Origin: Ilyonectria destructans
Taxonomy: Eukaryota > Ascomycota > Sordariomycetes > Hypocreales > Nectriaceae
DNA length: 64,000 nt
NCBI GenBank assembly: GCA_020740775.1
Contig: JAHEWK010000005.1
Span: forward strand, 1,736,001-1,800,000
Direction of reading: 5' to 3'
A program made the position numbers and the translations under genes. The notes under the pieces were generated by a model. That model searched no databases. It saw only the letters and a list, made by a program, of their open reading frames with translations, and was not told the DNA's origin. This document shows, piece by piece, positions 10,174 to 22,806 of this stretch. Numbering within the stretch: the stretch's first letter is position 1; each line of letters starts with the position of its first letter.

Positions 10174-12330
10174 TCATTCGCTGTCACTATCTCCAAAAAT
10201 CGCCCGGAGCACCTCATCGTGAGCTGCCTTCCCTTCTACCGCTTCGTTCTTGTCGGGATTGATGCCAACCTCAGCCTCCGCCGTTGGTGGCGTTGGTGCT
10301 ACCGGAGGGGCACTTTCAATTGCCTTCATCTCCCCAGACATGGGCTTAGAAGGTGGCCGCATCTCCGCATCTCGATCCATCCACGTCGGCTGGACATTCG
10401 GCGCCTTTGGCCTTGAGCTCGGCTCTGGGTCGTTTTCTGGCTGTGAATGCGCCGGAGCCTTGACGTTGAAGCGTTTACAAAGTAGCCGCGTCGGATAAAA
10501 GTCCTCGACCGTCCTCGTCAGCTTACCATACATGCCAACCTTGGCCGCCTCTTCTGCTGGATCCGCCAGCTTCGGTTCCGGCTTAGAGAGCAGCTCTGTA
10601 TCCGCTGACCCGTTCGTGGATATCGGCGTAGCTTTCTTGGCAGTGGTGAACCGCGATGCCATGAATCCTGTCATGGGTTTGAAGATCCTTGAGCAGTTGT
10701 AAAACTCTCCCAGCTCCCGTAGAAACTCGTCGCCTGTCATTCTCATTGGTTTAGATGGCAATGGATGGCTACCAGTCGCGAAGTGCTCCAGATATGTCCT
10801 GTATCGAGCCTTCTTGGCTTCGTCATCTGCGTACGGGCCTGAAGAACCCCGGGATATTGCTGCCACAGCTGTTTCTCGGTCCAGTTTAGGGGCTTCGTCC
10901 CACAAGGCTTGTTGTTTCTCTTCCTCAGACATGGCAAATCCTTCCGGGACCTGGCCAAGACCCGGAGGGAGATTCGTCTTCCCAGATCCAGTAGCAAGTC
11001 GGTCACGAGCAGTGGTGGAAATGAAATCGAAGACGGACTTGCCCGGTAGGCTCTTCTCTCCCAGAAGTGCCGCCCGTGACTTTGCGTCATGAGTCGACGC
11101 CTTGGCTGCGTCTGCCGTAGACACAAACGACGATGAAGTGGTTCCGTCTGCCGGTGCCTTGGACGACACCCAACCTGAGGGAACAGGAGGGGGAGCATAT
11201 TGGGACAAGAGCTCTGTCAAGTCCTCCGCAATTTTGGCGAGAACAAAGCCATCCAAGGGTAGTCGGCCATCGTGGCACCGGCCAAGGCTGTTGCCCGCCC
11301 GCGCTGTTTTGGAGAGAAATACCGGCACACTCCGAAGGGCAGGGTTGACAGCAGCAACAGCCTTCTTTGCCTTTTTCTTTTTCTTGTCGCCTCCGATAAC
11401 ACGGTTGTATCGGATCTTAGGCCCAATCTCGTATGGATCCTCTTCATCAGACCCTGTGTCGTTGAGGATTCCGACTCCGATGCCTCCCCGTCCAGGTTTG
11501 GGCTTATTCTTACCCACAGTGTCCAGTGATGTGTTCCGTAGCCCGCCAACCATTGGGTCGTCATCGGCCTCTTCCTCATCCGCAGCAGCAGTGACTTGGC
11601 TGTTAGCCAGCACTGCAAGTTTAGCCTCTCCGTCATGACCTAGGCCTTTCCGGTCAACTTTGCGCACAAAGTGTATCATGTCGGTATTATCGGGTGCGAA
11701 AAGGTGTGTATCGCCAGCTCCAGGTCCTGTTCCTGCCAGGTCGAGTCGAGCACTTCGTCGCACCTTGGGCCCAATCCCTTGACCATCTTTCCAGCCCATC
11801 TTTCGTAGGAGCTTCAGACCCATCGTATCCCCTTCAGCCTTAAGCAAGCCCATCAGACCTCCAGCATTGGGCCCCTGGGTTGACGCGCCGAGGCCGGCAA
11901 AGGCTTGCGACGTCTGGAGCTGCTGGGCTTCGGCAGCATCGGCGAGATCCTCCTCGTCCATATAGTCCTCGGCACGTTGCTGCGGCGCCGTTTTCGAGTC
12001 ATCTTTGCGACGATTGTTGCGGCTCGAGACGAAGCTTGAGGGCGTCCATCCTTCTTTGGACCCGACCGAGTTGAAGTAGCTGTGAAATGTATGTCAGCGC
12101 ATCCGTCCATTGTATCTGGCTGTGGTTCCAGCTTACCCTGCGCTCCAGCCACCAGTAAAGGCGCCATGGAGGCGTTTGCGCCCCCTCTCGTCCCTCACCT
12201 CCTGCTTCCACAGCGGCAGGTAGGAGCCATCGTCGCGTGTCTCGGAGTCGTCAGGCAGAGGAGTGCCGAATGTTGCGTATGGCGCATGGAGATCTGCCTC
12301 GTATGTCGTGCGGGATCGTTTATAGGACAT
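10174..12330 (-). CDS. G-patch domain protein, GPATCH1 homologue
   Basis: Two minus-strand exons, 12330..12137 and 12079..10174, give 699 aa; the 57-nt intron (GTAAGC...CACAG) is in phase. The N-terminus has the DUF1604 block typical of the GPATCH1/TGH family ([11 protein letters not shown], then [20 protein letters not shown]). A G-patch follows at about residues 150-195, with [17 protein letters not shown] at its core. G-patch proteins activate DEAH/DEAD RNA helicases, and GPATCH1/TGH proteins are spliceosome-associated in other eukaryotes, so a nuclear role in pre-mRNA splicing is likely. A Lys-rich stretch ([10 protein letters not shown]) in the middle could serve as a nuclear signal. The C-terminal half is less conserved, acidic and Pro-rich near the end, finishing FGDSDSE. 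Confidence 0.92.
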
Positions 12331-15052
12331 GGGGCTAGGGTGTCGGGATGCCGTCGCGAAGATTTAGACCGTGGAGGGGCATCGAGGTGGAGGCTCGAGA
12401 AGGGAATGGGGGACGCTGGACGTTGTGTCTGATGATGAGGATTCGAGCGTTGGAAGCTATGACCCAAAAGTGTAGAGTTGCGGCTGGCGGCTTTACGTGG
12501 GTCTTATCGATAAGGATTCCTCAATTTGGATTCCCCTCATTGGATTAATGTCGAGACTGCAATAATAGACGGCTTCCTGAACATTCCTGAACATTAAGTA
12601 CGGAGGCGTCAGTGTTTGTTTCTGGATGTTTTTCCAAGCACCTAACTTAATATACACAGGCTCTAGCACACATTGTGCCGATGTCTCAACTGCACATCTT
12701 TTGAATCTCGGCAGTAGGGCGCATTTCGACTGTTGCAATTGGAAAGGGAAGTGAGCGCGAGAGCTGACAGGGAATGGACATGCAGGATGACGGAGGACAT
12801 TCAAGCCCTGGTCTAGATTTGGATATACCGCGTGATAAGCCTCACTTGGCGCGACATTACAAAAAGCAAAAGCGACTTCCCCTGAAAAGGAGGCTTCAAG
12901 CTGGTTGCTCCAGAGCCCATGGATTCGTTCCCAAGCCTAATTCCAGCACACATTGTCCGTCCCTCCGTTGTCGTCAGCCATGACGCTGGAGATGGGGTGG
13001 GCCGTTAGTTCTGGCCTCTTTGCTGGCCATTGATAACCAGCCAGCCCCTGACGGCTGGATCAGCTCCACTAGCAAATACGGGCTCAAATGGTCTCTGACC
13101 CATGGATAGCAGGGCCGTCACGCTCCAACTTCCCCTCTCAGCGGTGAGATCAATATTTGCTCTTTCGTCTAGATCATTTCGCCCTGGTCTACCCAGCACG
13201 AACATGCGCTGATAGTGCCTGCAGGGAGGATCCGTCAACACAAATCCGGGTGCCTGAGGTGAGGATGCGGTGGGCTGTCTGTGCAACGTCTTCCCCACGA
13301 AGCACGTCCTATGGACAGCCGGTAAGCGGAGCACTATGCAGTACCTGGAGACAATGATGCAGCTCCCTCCGTCTGCGCCCCTTCTCCCCCGTTGAGTCAG
13401 GAGGGGCGACGGGAGACGGAGGTGGGAAGACCAAGCCGTCTAAATATGGAGTGATGGGCGATGCCTTATCCAGGCGAGGCAGACTAGGGCGGACATGGAC
13501 GAATAGCATCAAGATATGCGTCCAGCCAGGCACCGCCCTCGTCGATGTCGTCGTCGTCCCAAAGCCTGATATGTGCACATTCCGCTTCAGACTGACGCAC
13601 ACGTACGTGCCACACCCAAACTGGCCCGCATGGCATGGACATGGCATTGCATCACATCACACATCACATCAGGGGATCGGTCGTGGGAGGTGGAAGGAAG
13701 GCGTCTTTCAGGTTTTCTCAACATAGTAGCAACATCATGGCAGCATCAAGTCTTCGGGAGCAATTAAGCCTCGCCGAGGTCAATACCGAGAAAGAAAAGG
13801 CGCTTTCATGGGGTCGAATGGGTCATCCCCATCTCTGTGGATCTCTATCCCCAACTCAATAGGTGCCCGATCTTCCCTTGTTTGTCCCCCCAGCAGCTCC
13901 CCCGTTTCCCAGCCCCTCGACCCTCGTCGGCAAGCCACCAAAATTTGCCCATCTGCGAATACCCACTTCTGTATCGCTCACTCGTTCGCTGTCACTGGTG
14001 CTACAGAGAAAGTGCTACATAAGGGCTGGATGAAAAAATGAAAAAGGGGGTCGCGGCCTAGGTACTGAAGAGGGAGCTCAGAGTATGGTATTGGTGGGTT
14101 CCTCGGCACTCTCCTTGTCATGCGTCTTCCCACCAGAGTGCCACAGTTTCCACAAAGTGCTGTGGTACTGTCATCGCTGGCGTGTGGTGGTTGATAGCTT
14201 AGCAGAACTGGTGAAGGCCCAAGACAGACCGGAAGTAGCCAGGTACCGAGGCGACATGTGTGATTACCCGCTAAAGTCAAGGTACCTGGCCTCCTGTCCC
14301 GCTAGCGTCCATGCGGGAAGTACCTGGCAGTGGGCTTGGTGGTGTCGTCAGGGGGGCCAAGACGGGGCGCTGGGCACTGGCCGCTGGGCGTACGTAGTGG
14401 ACGGCCCACGAAGGCCCCGTTCACTGAGACAGTGGAGGTGCTACAGCGGGCTCCAGTGGACAACGGGGCACACAGCATGCAAACTAGTAGGCGGTCCAGC
14501 GAGGTAGGCGCCGCAACCTGCAGTCTGGGCGACTCTGTACGCACCACAGGCAGGCTCATCCTGGGCCTTCGCTGCATCCGCCCGCTGGGACCAAGTCACT
14601 AAGGTAGGTCGGGCCTTGTACGCAGCAGACCAGACCAGACCAGACCGTCCAGCAGAGCCCGTTTTCCCGCCCCCCGACTTGCGATGACGGGACAGACTTG
14701 GTAATCCTCGACAGCTGGACATTTTTTCGGATTTTTTCCCTTTTCTTCCCATCCTTACATCCCATCCTTACATCCCCGTCGTTCAGCCGCCGTCGCTGTC
14801 GTCGGTCGTCCGTCCTGCCCTGCCTTCGTCCTGGAACCCCGGGCACACGCTTCCATTTGCAGCCGCCCGCTCCCCCACTCTGCGAAGGACCGCCCACCCG
14901 CAATTACAGTGCACACGCCAGGCCACAAGCCCAAAACCCAGCGCCCGGTTGGTACCGCTGCTGCCCGCAACGACGACGAGGTGCAGTAACAGACAGTACA
15001 TTGCCTTACATTGCGACGTCAACCCGTCGGTTACAGCTCACAAGCACACGCC
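12331..15052. other. divergent promoter region, GPATCH1-like / KIN1
   Basis: About 2.7 kb between head-to-head genes. It holds no convincing coding frame. A (CAGAC)n run lies at 14626..14646, and the KIN1 leader from about 14700 is pyrimidine-rich. Fungal KIN1 kinases often have long leaders, which could explain much of this space. Confidence 0.5.
14626..14646. repeat. (CAGAC)4 pentanucleotide run
   Basis: Four perfect consecutive CAGAC units plus one base, in the leader or promoter of the KIN1 gene. A longer interrupted run of the same motif occurs at 52969..53003. Confidence 0.85.
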
Positions 15053-18000
15053 ATGGGCACGAGAACTGCTGCCCTTGCTGCTGATCTCTCATCTCGAGAG
15101 CACCCATCCCGGAGCTTCTCAGCCCGTTCAGCCCGTTCGACCCTTTCAGCCCACTCGTCCCGTTCAGGAAGGCCCCCGCCGCTGGCTGCTCCCGCTACCA
15201 ACAGCGGTGCTGGTGCCGGCAGTGGAAGCGCTGCGCTACCTCCTCCTCCTCCAGCGCGCTCTCCCTTGTTCCCCCAAGCCGCGACGCTTTCTCCCTCTAC
15301 CGCGGCCACTGCCTCCGCCGCCCACAACTACGCCGCCCACCACAGTCGCCAGCATTCCTCCTCCCACCCGCACGCCAACGCCAACTCCAACTCCGTCACC
15401 AACAACGCCAGCACCAACGGCGCCGCAACCTCCCATCACGGCCCGCATCATCACCGCCGCACCTCGTCCTCCAGCCGCCCCGTCTCCAGCCAGCCCGCGC
15501 CCCAAAATGACTACGACACCTCGCACGTAACCTCCGCCCACTCCTCGAAGCGAAGCTCCAGCAGAGACCGCCCACCGCCCCCGGCAAGGGGCCCCGATCC
15601 CTCGCGGCCCCATCGACGAAGCAGCACTCGATCCAACCACCACCACAACCACAATCAACAGCCCGACATGGCGCCCTCGGCCACCGCCTCCCACAATGGC
15701 ACCGCCAGCGCTGCCGCGTCCCAGCACGGCCACGCAGATGCTCCCGCGCCGCCTCGGGCCTCGACGTCCAAGCAGAGCAGGTCGCGTACCATCATCCCCA
15801 CGCAGTCTGGCAAATGGATCCTGGGCAAGACCATCGGTGCGGGAAGTATGGGCAAGGTCAAGCTCGCCCGCAAGGAGGATGGTAGTGAACAGGTTTGTCA
15901 TCATCCCACTGCCCTCTCCCCCCTCTGTCCATCATCATCCTTCACCGTCCTCCCACTAGCCGTCGCTCATCTGTTATCGGCATCTACATCATTGCCTTAT
16001 CCGCCATCGCTATACAGCTTGCTAACTCACATCTCTTTTGCAGGTTGCCTGCAAAATCATTCCCCGTGGCTCGACCGACGATGGCCACCAGTCACGCGCC
16101 GACAAGGAGCGCGCCGACCAGTCCAAGGAGATTCGTACTGCACGCGAGGCCGCCATCGTGTCCCTCCTAAGCCACCCCAACATCTGCGGCATGCGCGATG
16201 TCGTCCGCACCAATCACCACTGGTACATGCTGTTCGAATATGTAAATGGCGGCCAGATGCTCGACTACATTATTTCTCACGGCAAGCTCAAGGAGAAGCA
16301 AGCCCGCAAGTTTAGTCGTCAAATCGCGAGCGCCCTCGACTACTGTCACCGAAACAGTATCGTTCACCGAGACCTCAAGATTGAAAACATCCTCATTAGC
16401 AAGACGGGTGATATCAAGATAATCGACTTTGGCCTGAGTAACCTGTTTGCTCCCCGTAGCCACCTCAAGACCTTCTGCGGCAGCCTGTACTTTGCCGCTC
16501 CCGAGCTCTTACAGGCTAGGGCCTACACGGGCCCAGAGGTGGACGTTTGGAGCTTCGGTATCGTCCTCTACGTCCTTGTCTGTGGCAAAGTCCCTTTTGA
16601 TGACCAGAGCATGCCCGCTCTTCATGCCAAGATCAAGAGAGGTCTTGTAGATTATCCCGGGTGGCTCTCGAGTGGTAAGCCTGCGCCAAGCCCCTACCCC
16701 TCATCAAACATCCAGTGCTAACCAAGCTCCAGAGTGTAAGCATCTGTTGTCTCGGATGCTCGTCACGGACCCGAAACAGCGAGCTACTATGCAGGAGGTC
16801 TTGAATCATCCGTGGATGATCAAGGGCTTTAATGGTCCCCCCGAAAACCACCTCCCCACCCGCGAGCCTTTGACGACACCATTGGAGGCAGAGGTCATCC
16901 ATGCCATGCAGGGCTTCAATTTTGGCGCTCCGGAAGCAATCAACGCGCAGCTCACCAAGACAATCGAGTCCGAGGAGTATCACCGTGCCGTCAAGATGTT
17001 CCAGCGGGAAAAGGAAACACCCCCACCCACCAAGGATGCCGAGAAGAGGAGACCATTTGGTTTCGACTTCTACAAGAGGAGGAACTCGGGCACCAGCCGG
17101 GATACCCTGACCGGTCCCAGCACCGATGCTCTGCAGTTGGGTAATGATCCGATGAATGCTTTCAGCCCCCTCCTGTCCATCTACTATTTAGTAAAGGAGA
17201 AGCAAGATCGAGACCATGCGGAGATGTTCCCGCAAGCTCCCAACAGTACTCGCGAGAAAGAAAGGGAGAAGGAGAAGGAACGGGAGAAGGAGCGCGAGCG
17301 TGAGCGTGAGCGTGAGCGTGAAAAGGCCAAGGAGCCAGAGGTGCTACCCAATATCACACCTCCTCAGGAGGCCCACACCAATGCCACGGCCTACGAAATG
17401 CCTGGCGAGAAGCCAACCGGGGGACGGTCGAGACCTCGCGCCCGCACCCATGGGGAAGACGATATGCCTGAGATTCCCAAGCAGGTGCCAGCGCCTCCGC
17501 CAGATCCCAAGGTTGAACTGCTCCAGAAGAAGGAGGGCACTGCCGCCGGTCTTCTGCGACGCTTCAGCACCCGCAAACGCAGGGAACCTGAGCGGCTGGA
17601 TAAGGACCGGTCTCATCCTCCTATGGTGCAGGTTCATTCGCCGGCTGAACCATCCCCGCTGGCGCCCCGAAAGAGTTTCAGCATCCGTCGCGGTCGTCGT
17701 GAGCGAGAGGAGCAGATCGATACCCGTTTCCGCTCAGGCAGCAGCCAGCCACAGCATAGCGAACTACTTAGTCCTCCTATGTCTGCTGGCGGAGGCCAGA
17801 GTTCCCGGCGGACAGGCGGCCTAGGCCGATCTACGAGTGTCAACTCGGCCGAGATGAGGCGCCGCGACAATGCCAGGTTCGCCAAGGATCCTCCACCAAC
17901 CAGCGGCTCCGACCAATCTGTACTCAATAATGAAGACAGCATGAGTGCCCATCGATCCCATGGACACTCGCGGTCGGTCAGCATGAGGGATAAGTCGATT

Positions 18001-18768
18001 GGACACGCCCGACGCGAGAGCATTCAACGGCGTCGCTTGAAGAGGGAGGCAGCCCAAGAAGCCAATGTGCCGGAGGAGACTGACCAAGAGCTGGAGCAGA
18101 GCGGAGTCTCTACAGACCGTCTTGATGAAACTGAACTGGCCAAGCCGGTGTATCTCAAGGGCCTCTTCAGCGTGTCGACAACGTCTGGCAAGTCTGTGCC
18201 GGCAATCCGAACCGACATCAAGCGTGTGCTTCGACAGCTGAACGTAGAGTACACGGAGATCAGGGGAGGATTCAGCTGCCGCCATGCGCCCAGCATCGAT
18301 TTGAACAAGGTGCAGGACCTGCCTGGTAGTCCTGGGCCAACACCTGGGCACAGACGACGCTTCAGCTTCGGCGGTCTCAGGCGAGGTGAAGATCGAGAGC
18401 GTGACGAGTTCCGAGACTCGGAGCGTCCCCCTACCACGCCGCGGACCCCGGGTCGGTCTGACCGGGACCGATCTGACCGGGACCGATCTGACAGGGACCG
18501 ATCTGACCGAGACCGCAGCTACTCTAATTCGGAGACTTCGTTGAACAGCATCTCGGACCGGAATAATGGACAGTCAAGGAGAGTGCCAGGAGAGACGAGC
18601 ACCCACGTGCAGAGCGACCTCGGCGGAAGCATGGTACTAGAGTTTGAGATCTTCATTGTCAAGGTGCCTCTACTCTCGTTACACGGAATCCAGTTCAAGC
18701 GAATGACAGGCAACACTTGGCAATACAAGAGCATGGCGGATCAGATCCTTCGTGAGCTGAGGCTGTAG
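15053..18768 (+). CDS. KIN1: Ser/Thr protein kinase KIN1 (PAR-1/MARK family)
   Basis: Three exons (15053..15892, 16044..16674, 16733..18768) give 1168 aa. KIN1/PAR-1 kinases act at the cortex in polarity, septation, exocytosis and ER-stress mRNA handling. Residues 1 to about 245 are low complexity and Ser/His/Pro-rich. The kinase domain spans about 250-540: glycine loop [12 protein letters not shown] with the ATP lysine at the start of exon 2, [10 protein letters not shown] (about 387), DFGLSN (about 408), then APE and a final HPWMIKGF. A long disordered region with Glu/Arg-rich runs follows (about 17250-17330). The C-terminus matches a KA1 domain ([23 protein letters not shown]...), which binds acidic phospholipids. 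Near 18460-18515 a DRDRS repeat is encoded by a 15-bp tandem unit. The start is the ATG at 15053 in CCATGGG; an upstream in-frame ATG is less likely. Both introns are phase-consistent. Confidence 0.95.
18457..18517 (+). repeat. 15-bp coding tandem repeat (DRDRS) in KIN1
   Basis: About four units of GGGACCGATCTGACC, slightly diverged, encode successive DRDRS peptides between the kinase and KA1 domains. The length is a multiple of three, so copy-number change keeps the frame. Confidence 0.8.
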
Positions 18769-20108
18769 AGGTCTCATAGCGAGCAGGACAGCGATGGTGG
18801 TTGCCATCCATGAGAAGAAGACAGCATAGCGGAGAAGGCGCAAGCATTTGGGATAGGTGCATGGCGCAAGTCGTGGTGCGGGATCTCGGTTGACATTGCT
18901 GGTTTGGGAGCGATTGCAGATCAAGAGCCAGAAGCATGACTTTGTTTGTATAGGAGATGCGTGAATGGGAGGAGGTGATGGGGGTTTACTATCGGCAGAC
19001 ATATGGACAGTCGTGGAGGAGCACATATAGTAGTAATGACAGATAGGGAGGGGTGCGAAGGCATAGCAGACTCAGGGGACGTGTAATTGAAGGAGACTTT
19101 ACGTTGGCTCACATGCGTTATTCGAGGGTCAAATGTTTGGTTGTGATGCGGAATGTTTCAGCATCGCGCTGGCCGCATGGTAACTTGTGGTGGCCATGTG
19201 TTTGCTTGGTGTTGGCCTGTGAGATGGACGTCATAGATTCAACGGGATTGGTTTGAGACAAGGCTGAGGAAGAAGCAATTACTCCCGTTGACGGCCAGGG
19301 GTTGTTGACGTGAGGCTGGTGCAGGGGACGACGGCGATGTGGCTGAAGCATGTGTCTGGGCTTCAGGCTGGAGCTTGGGTCACGTCGGCAGCGCGCAGAG
19401 CAGCAACGTTCAGGGCCCGAGGAGAGACAGGAGTGACCTCTCCCCACGCCCGAGGGCAAGTAGCTCGGCACGCAATCGACAGCGGCCGGGGTACCTGGGC
19501 CGGGTCCGAGCGCCAAGTCCCACGAGGGACGCAGGCCATGCGCCATCGACAGCAGCCCAAACAACCCCCAATGCACCAATGCACCCTTTGGCGGTCCTTC
19601 CTTCCAGAACCTGGGCTCGCCGAGCGTGCACGCCGCAGCCAATGGCGGGCCGGCAGCCAATCCAAGTGGCCCCAAGTCGCAACCACCACAGCACACCAAA
19701 CCTCGACTCTTCTCAACTGCCACAATCCCATCCCCGTCCATCTCGCCATCCGCCCCAACGCCGCGGCTGATTGTCGACGCTCCTCGCTCTCGCAAACGCA
19801 CTTCCGCCGCGAGCCCTCTTCGGCCTGTTTGTCCGTCTATCCATCCCTTGGAGCCCTGCGCCTGCGCCCACGCTTTGCCTTTCTCCGACGGGCCCGTTTC
19901 CGAAATCTCTCGCCGTCTCTCCCCATCTGCCGGGACCTTGGCTGCCGCATACACTCGTCGCCAGCTGTCTCTCTCCCTCCACGGCCGACCGACCGCCAAC
20001 AACCGACCTTTGCGCACGGAATCACGTCGAGCACGTCTCCCCTGCGCGGCTTCTCCCTCGCATCTCCACCTCACACACCACCTCCCTCCGCAAGACGCAC
20101 CGCCCAAG
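18769..20108. other. KIN1 3' flank and RCD1 promoter/leader
   Basis: Both flanking genes run on the plus strand. The 250 bases before the RCD1 start are pyrimidine-rich and contain no ATG, as expected for a 5' leader. A 329-codon minus frame (19118..20107) is a GC-driven shadow without family match. Confidence 0.5.
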
Positions 20109-21399
20109 ATGATGCCCGCGGCGCACGTCTACGGACACCACCAGTTCACGCCCCAGGGCGCTGACCAGCCGTGGATGCACCAGCAGTCCGCCGGCCACCA
20201 TCCCCATGCGCAACAACAACAGCAGGCCGCCGCAGCCGCCGCCGCCGCCTCCGTGGTCCAGCAGCAGCAGCACTTCAGCCGCCTCGCCGCTGGCGGCCAC
20301 TCGTCCGTCGGCGGCGGCCAGCTCCCCGCCCACGCCCAGGATGCTGCCCACGACAACGTCTCCGAGGACAACCGCCGCACCATGGCCTATATTGCCGATC
20401 TGCTCAACGAGAACACCCGCGAGGCCGCTCTCCTCGAGCTGAGCAAGAAGCGCGAGCAGGTTCCCGAGCTGGCCCTCATCCTGTGGCATTCCTTCGGTGC
20501 GTGTCCTCCCGCCCTCGTCTACGAGATATGCAAGAATGCATGAATGCAAGAATACGAACTGACTGATCACAGGCGTCATGACCTCTCTGCTTCAGGAGAT
20601 CATCTCCGTCTACACCCTCCTCAACCCTTCGCAGCTAACCGCCGCTGCTTCGAACCGCGTCTGCAACGCCCTCGCCCTCCTCCAGTGCGTGGCATCCCAC
20701 AACGACACCAGAACCCTGTTCCTCAACGGTATGCCCATCACACCCTCCAACCCCCATAAACTTCCTCAACTTACAATTTTCCCAGCGCACATTCCCCTCT
20801 TCCTCTACCCCTTCCTCAACACCACCTCCAAGTCTCGACCTTTCGAATACCTCCGTCTCACTAGCTTGGGTGTTATCGGCGCCCTCGTTAAGAATGATTC
20901 TTCTGAGGTCATCAACTTCCTCCTCACAACCGAGATCATCCCTCTCTGCCTGCGCATCATGGAGACGGGCTCGGAACTTAGTAAGACCGTGGCCATCTTC
21001 ATCGTCCAGAAGATCCTCCTCGATGACAACGGCCTCAACTATATCTGCGCTACCTACGAGCGCTTCTACGCCGTCGGCACCGTCCTCAGCAACATGGTTG
21101 CTCAGCTCGTTGAGTCCCAGACGGCTCGCCTCCTCAAACACGTTGTTCGGTGCTTCCTTCGGTAAGCGCTAAAGTCCCAACACACTCTGATAAGAAACTA
21201 ATCATCATCTACCAGCCTGAGTGATAACGCCCGAGCCCGCGAAGCGCTCCGCCAATGTCTCCCCGAACCCCTCCGAGATGCCACCTTTTCCTCCGTCCTC
21301 CGAGATGATGCCGCCACCAAGCGATGTCTGGCTCAGTTGCTCATCAACCTCTCCGACAACGTGGTGGATCCCGGCTCGACTGGCGTCTCCAACATGTAA
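20109..21399 (+). CDS. RCD1: RCD1/CAF40 (CNOT9), CCR4-NOT complex subunit
   Basis: Four exons (20109..20496, 20573..20728, 20786..21161, 21216..21399) give 367 aa. CNOT9/Caf40 is the armadillo-repeat subunit of CCR4-NOT and docks RNA-binding proteins for deadenylation and translational repression; S. pombe Rcd1 is needed for nitrogen-starvation-induced differentiation. Residues 1 to about 85 are His/Gln/Ala-rich with CAG/GCC-encoded runs, as is common in fungal orthologues. The rest is strongly conserved: [57 protein letters not shown] and [17 protein letters not shown]. The end has [17 protein letters not shown] then LLINLSDN. Two ATGs are adjacent (20109 and 20112), and a pyrimidine-rich, ATG-free leader precedes them. 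All introns are short and in phase. Confidence 0.96.
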
Positions 21400-22349
21400 G
21401 GCGGAGCGAGAGAAGTGGGAGATTATCTCCCAATTGTGACAATACCCCTTGTGCATTGATATCGGCGATTCATGGAGAATGGGTGGATATGTTTTCATGG
21501 TATTCTGGGAAAAGCAAAGGAAGCGGATTCAAAAGCATTCTGCATCGTCGATACCCGCAACCCCTCCGGCTCGTTGCATCGAAAAGGGGCCCCTGGCCAG
21601 CAACGGCTACCGGGCTCGCCCCTTTTAAACATTCGTCTTAGTTGACGGCTCTGGGCTTGCATTTTGTTTCGTGTACCTCGGAGCTGGGCCCAGGACTTGT
21701 GTCCTATTGTTGCGGAGCGACAGGGCCCTGTTCATTATTTCTCCCTTACTCTTTTTATTATCTAGTGACCAGGTCTTATTCTATCTGGGCTCGTCAATTC
21801 TAGGAGGGTTTGAAATGGGATTGGTGGACACGATTTATGGAGGACGAGGGATGGTAGCGTGGCCGCGTCTGGCGTAAGGGCTAGGTGACTAGCTGGAGGG
21901 GCCAAGATAGACAGATGATATAGAGGAACATTTCCTCCATGCCATGATGTGGAATAGGTACCGGGGGGTGTTTTGGGCGTTGGATCGGGGAGTTTTGCAT
22001 CAGAGTCACGGTGTTTGATTAGGTCTTGTAGTGTTTATAGGTAGGCCAAGAAAGAAAGGTATATTTCAATAGCTTGGGCTGGCGTTGGGCATTGCGTTTG
22101 GAGTGATGGCCTCAAGTTACGTTGTGTCTTCGTGGCAGTTCGGTCCCATGGTAAGCTGGTGTTGGCGTCCTGCGGTTCTTGGTTTGGCATTCCGAGGTCA
22201 GTATCAAACGTCACAATTCAATCCACTTCTTGTGTATGTTGTCATCAATAGTATTAACTTCATAACTCGCGCATTTCCCGCTTTTGAACCTCGGTCCCAT
22301 TATCACATTGATCCTTCAATTATCATCCGTCCCAATTTCACTCCCCCAC
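21400..22349. other. convergent intergenic region
   Basis: Shared 3' flank of RCD1 (+) and the GST relic (-). T-rich patches around 21720-21790 may hold the RCD1 polyadenylation region. No gene-like frame is supported. Confidence 0.5.
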
Positions 22350-22806
22350 TTACGGAGAGGCGTACTTGTATCCATACTGCTCCTTGGCTGCATCTACGAG
22401 CTTCTTCAGCTCGGCCCTGCTACTCTTGGTCTTGTCGTCGATCTCATCCAGAGCCGTGGCCCCACGACTCGGCGCGTGTGTAGTCATCCTCGTCAACGGC
22501 AAACGAGAACTTGTTCTCGGTGTCATACTTGCGCGACAGGTATCCGAGGATGGCGTTTCCCTCAAACACGGCGAGGTCGTTGTTGTCGTGGTCCACAATG
22601 GCCGGGATGCGACCGTTGGGATTGATGGCGGTAAACCAGGGCTCCTTCTGGGTGTTCTGGCCGATGTTGATGCCCTGCCATGTGTACTCGAGGCCGTACG
22701 CCTCCTTGAGCTCCTCGAGGAGGATGCTGGCCTTGAAGCCATTGGGCGTGCTCCAGGTGAGGAGCTCAATGCCCTTCTTGGCGATGAGACCAGTGGGACG
22801 GGACAT
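22350..22806 (-). pseudogene. glutathione S-transferase, Ure2-like, central part deleted
   Basis: The frame from the ATG at 22806 encodes an intact thioredoxin-like GST N-terminal domain of about 115 residues. It has ELLTWSTPNGFKASILLEEL, NPNGRIPAIVDHD with the conserved cis-Pro, and the glutathione-contacting FEGNAILGYLSRKY. At about 22455-22461, after TRAESW, the frame runs into GHGSG and a stop. A neighbouring frame then carries what looks like the genuine family C-terminal tail: AELKKLVDAAKEQYGYKYASP, ending at 22350. The whole alpha-helical C-terminal domain (roughly 100-120 residues in the family) is absent, and head and tail are out of frame. No good GT...AG pair restores it. Intact family members conjugate glutathione to electrophiles. 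A 120-aa truncated product could still be made. It reads as a decaying gene formed by an internal deletion. Confidence 0.8.

Noticed and set aside
15236..15904. 222-codon Gly/Val/Arg-rich minus frame
   Set aside because: Antisense shadow of the low-complexity N-terminus of KIN1.
19118..20107. 329-codon minus frame upstream of RCD1
   Set aside because: It lies antisense to the GC-rich leader of RCD1, has Arg/Gly/Ala-rich random composition and no motif.
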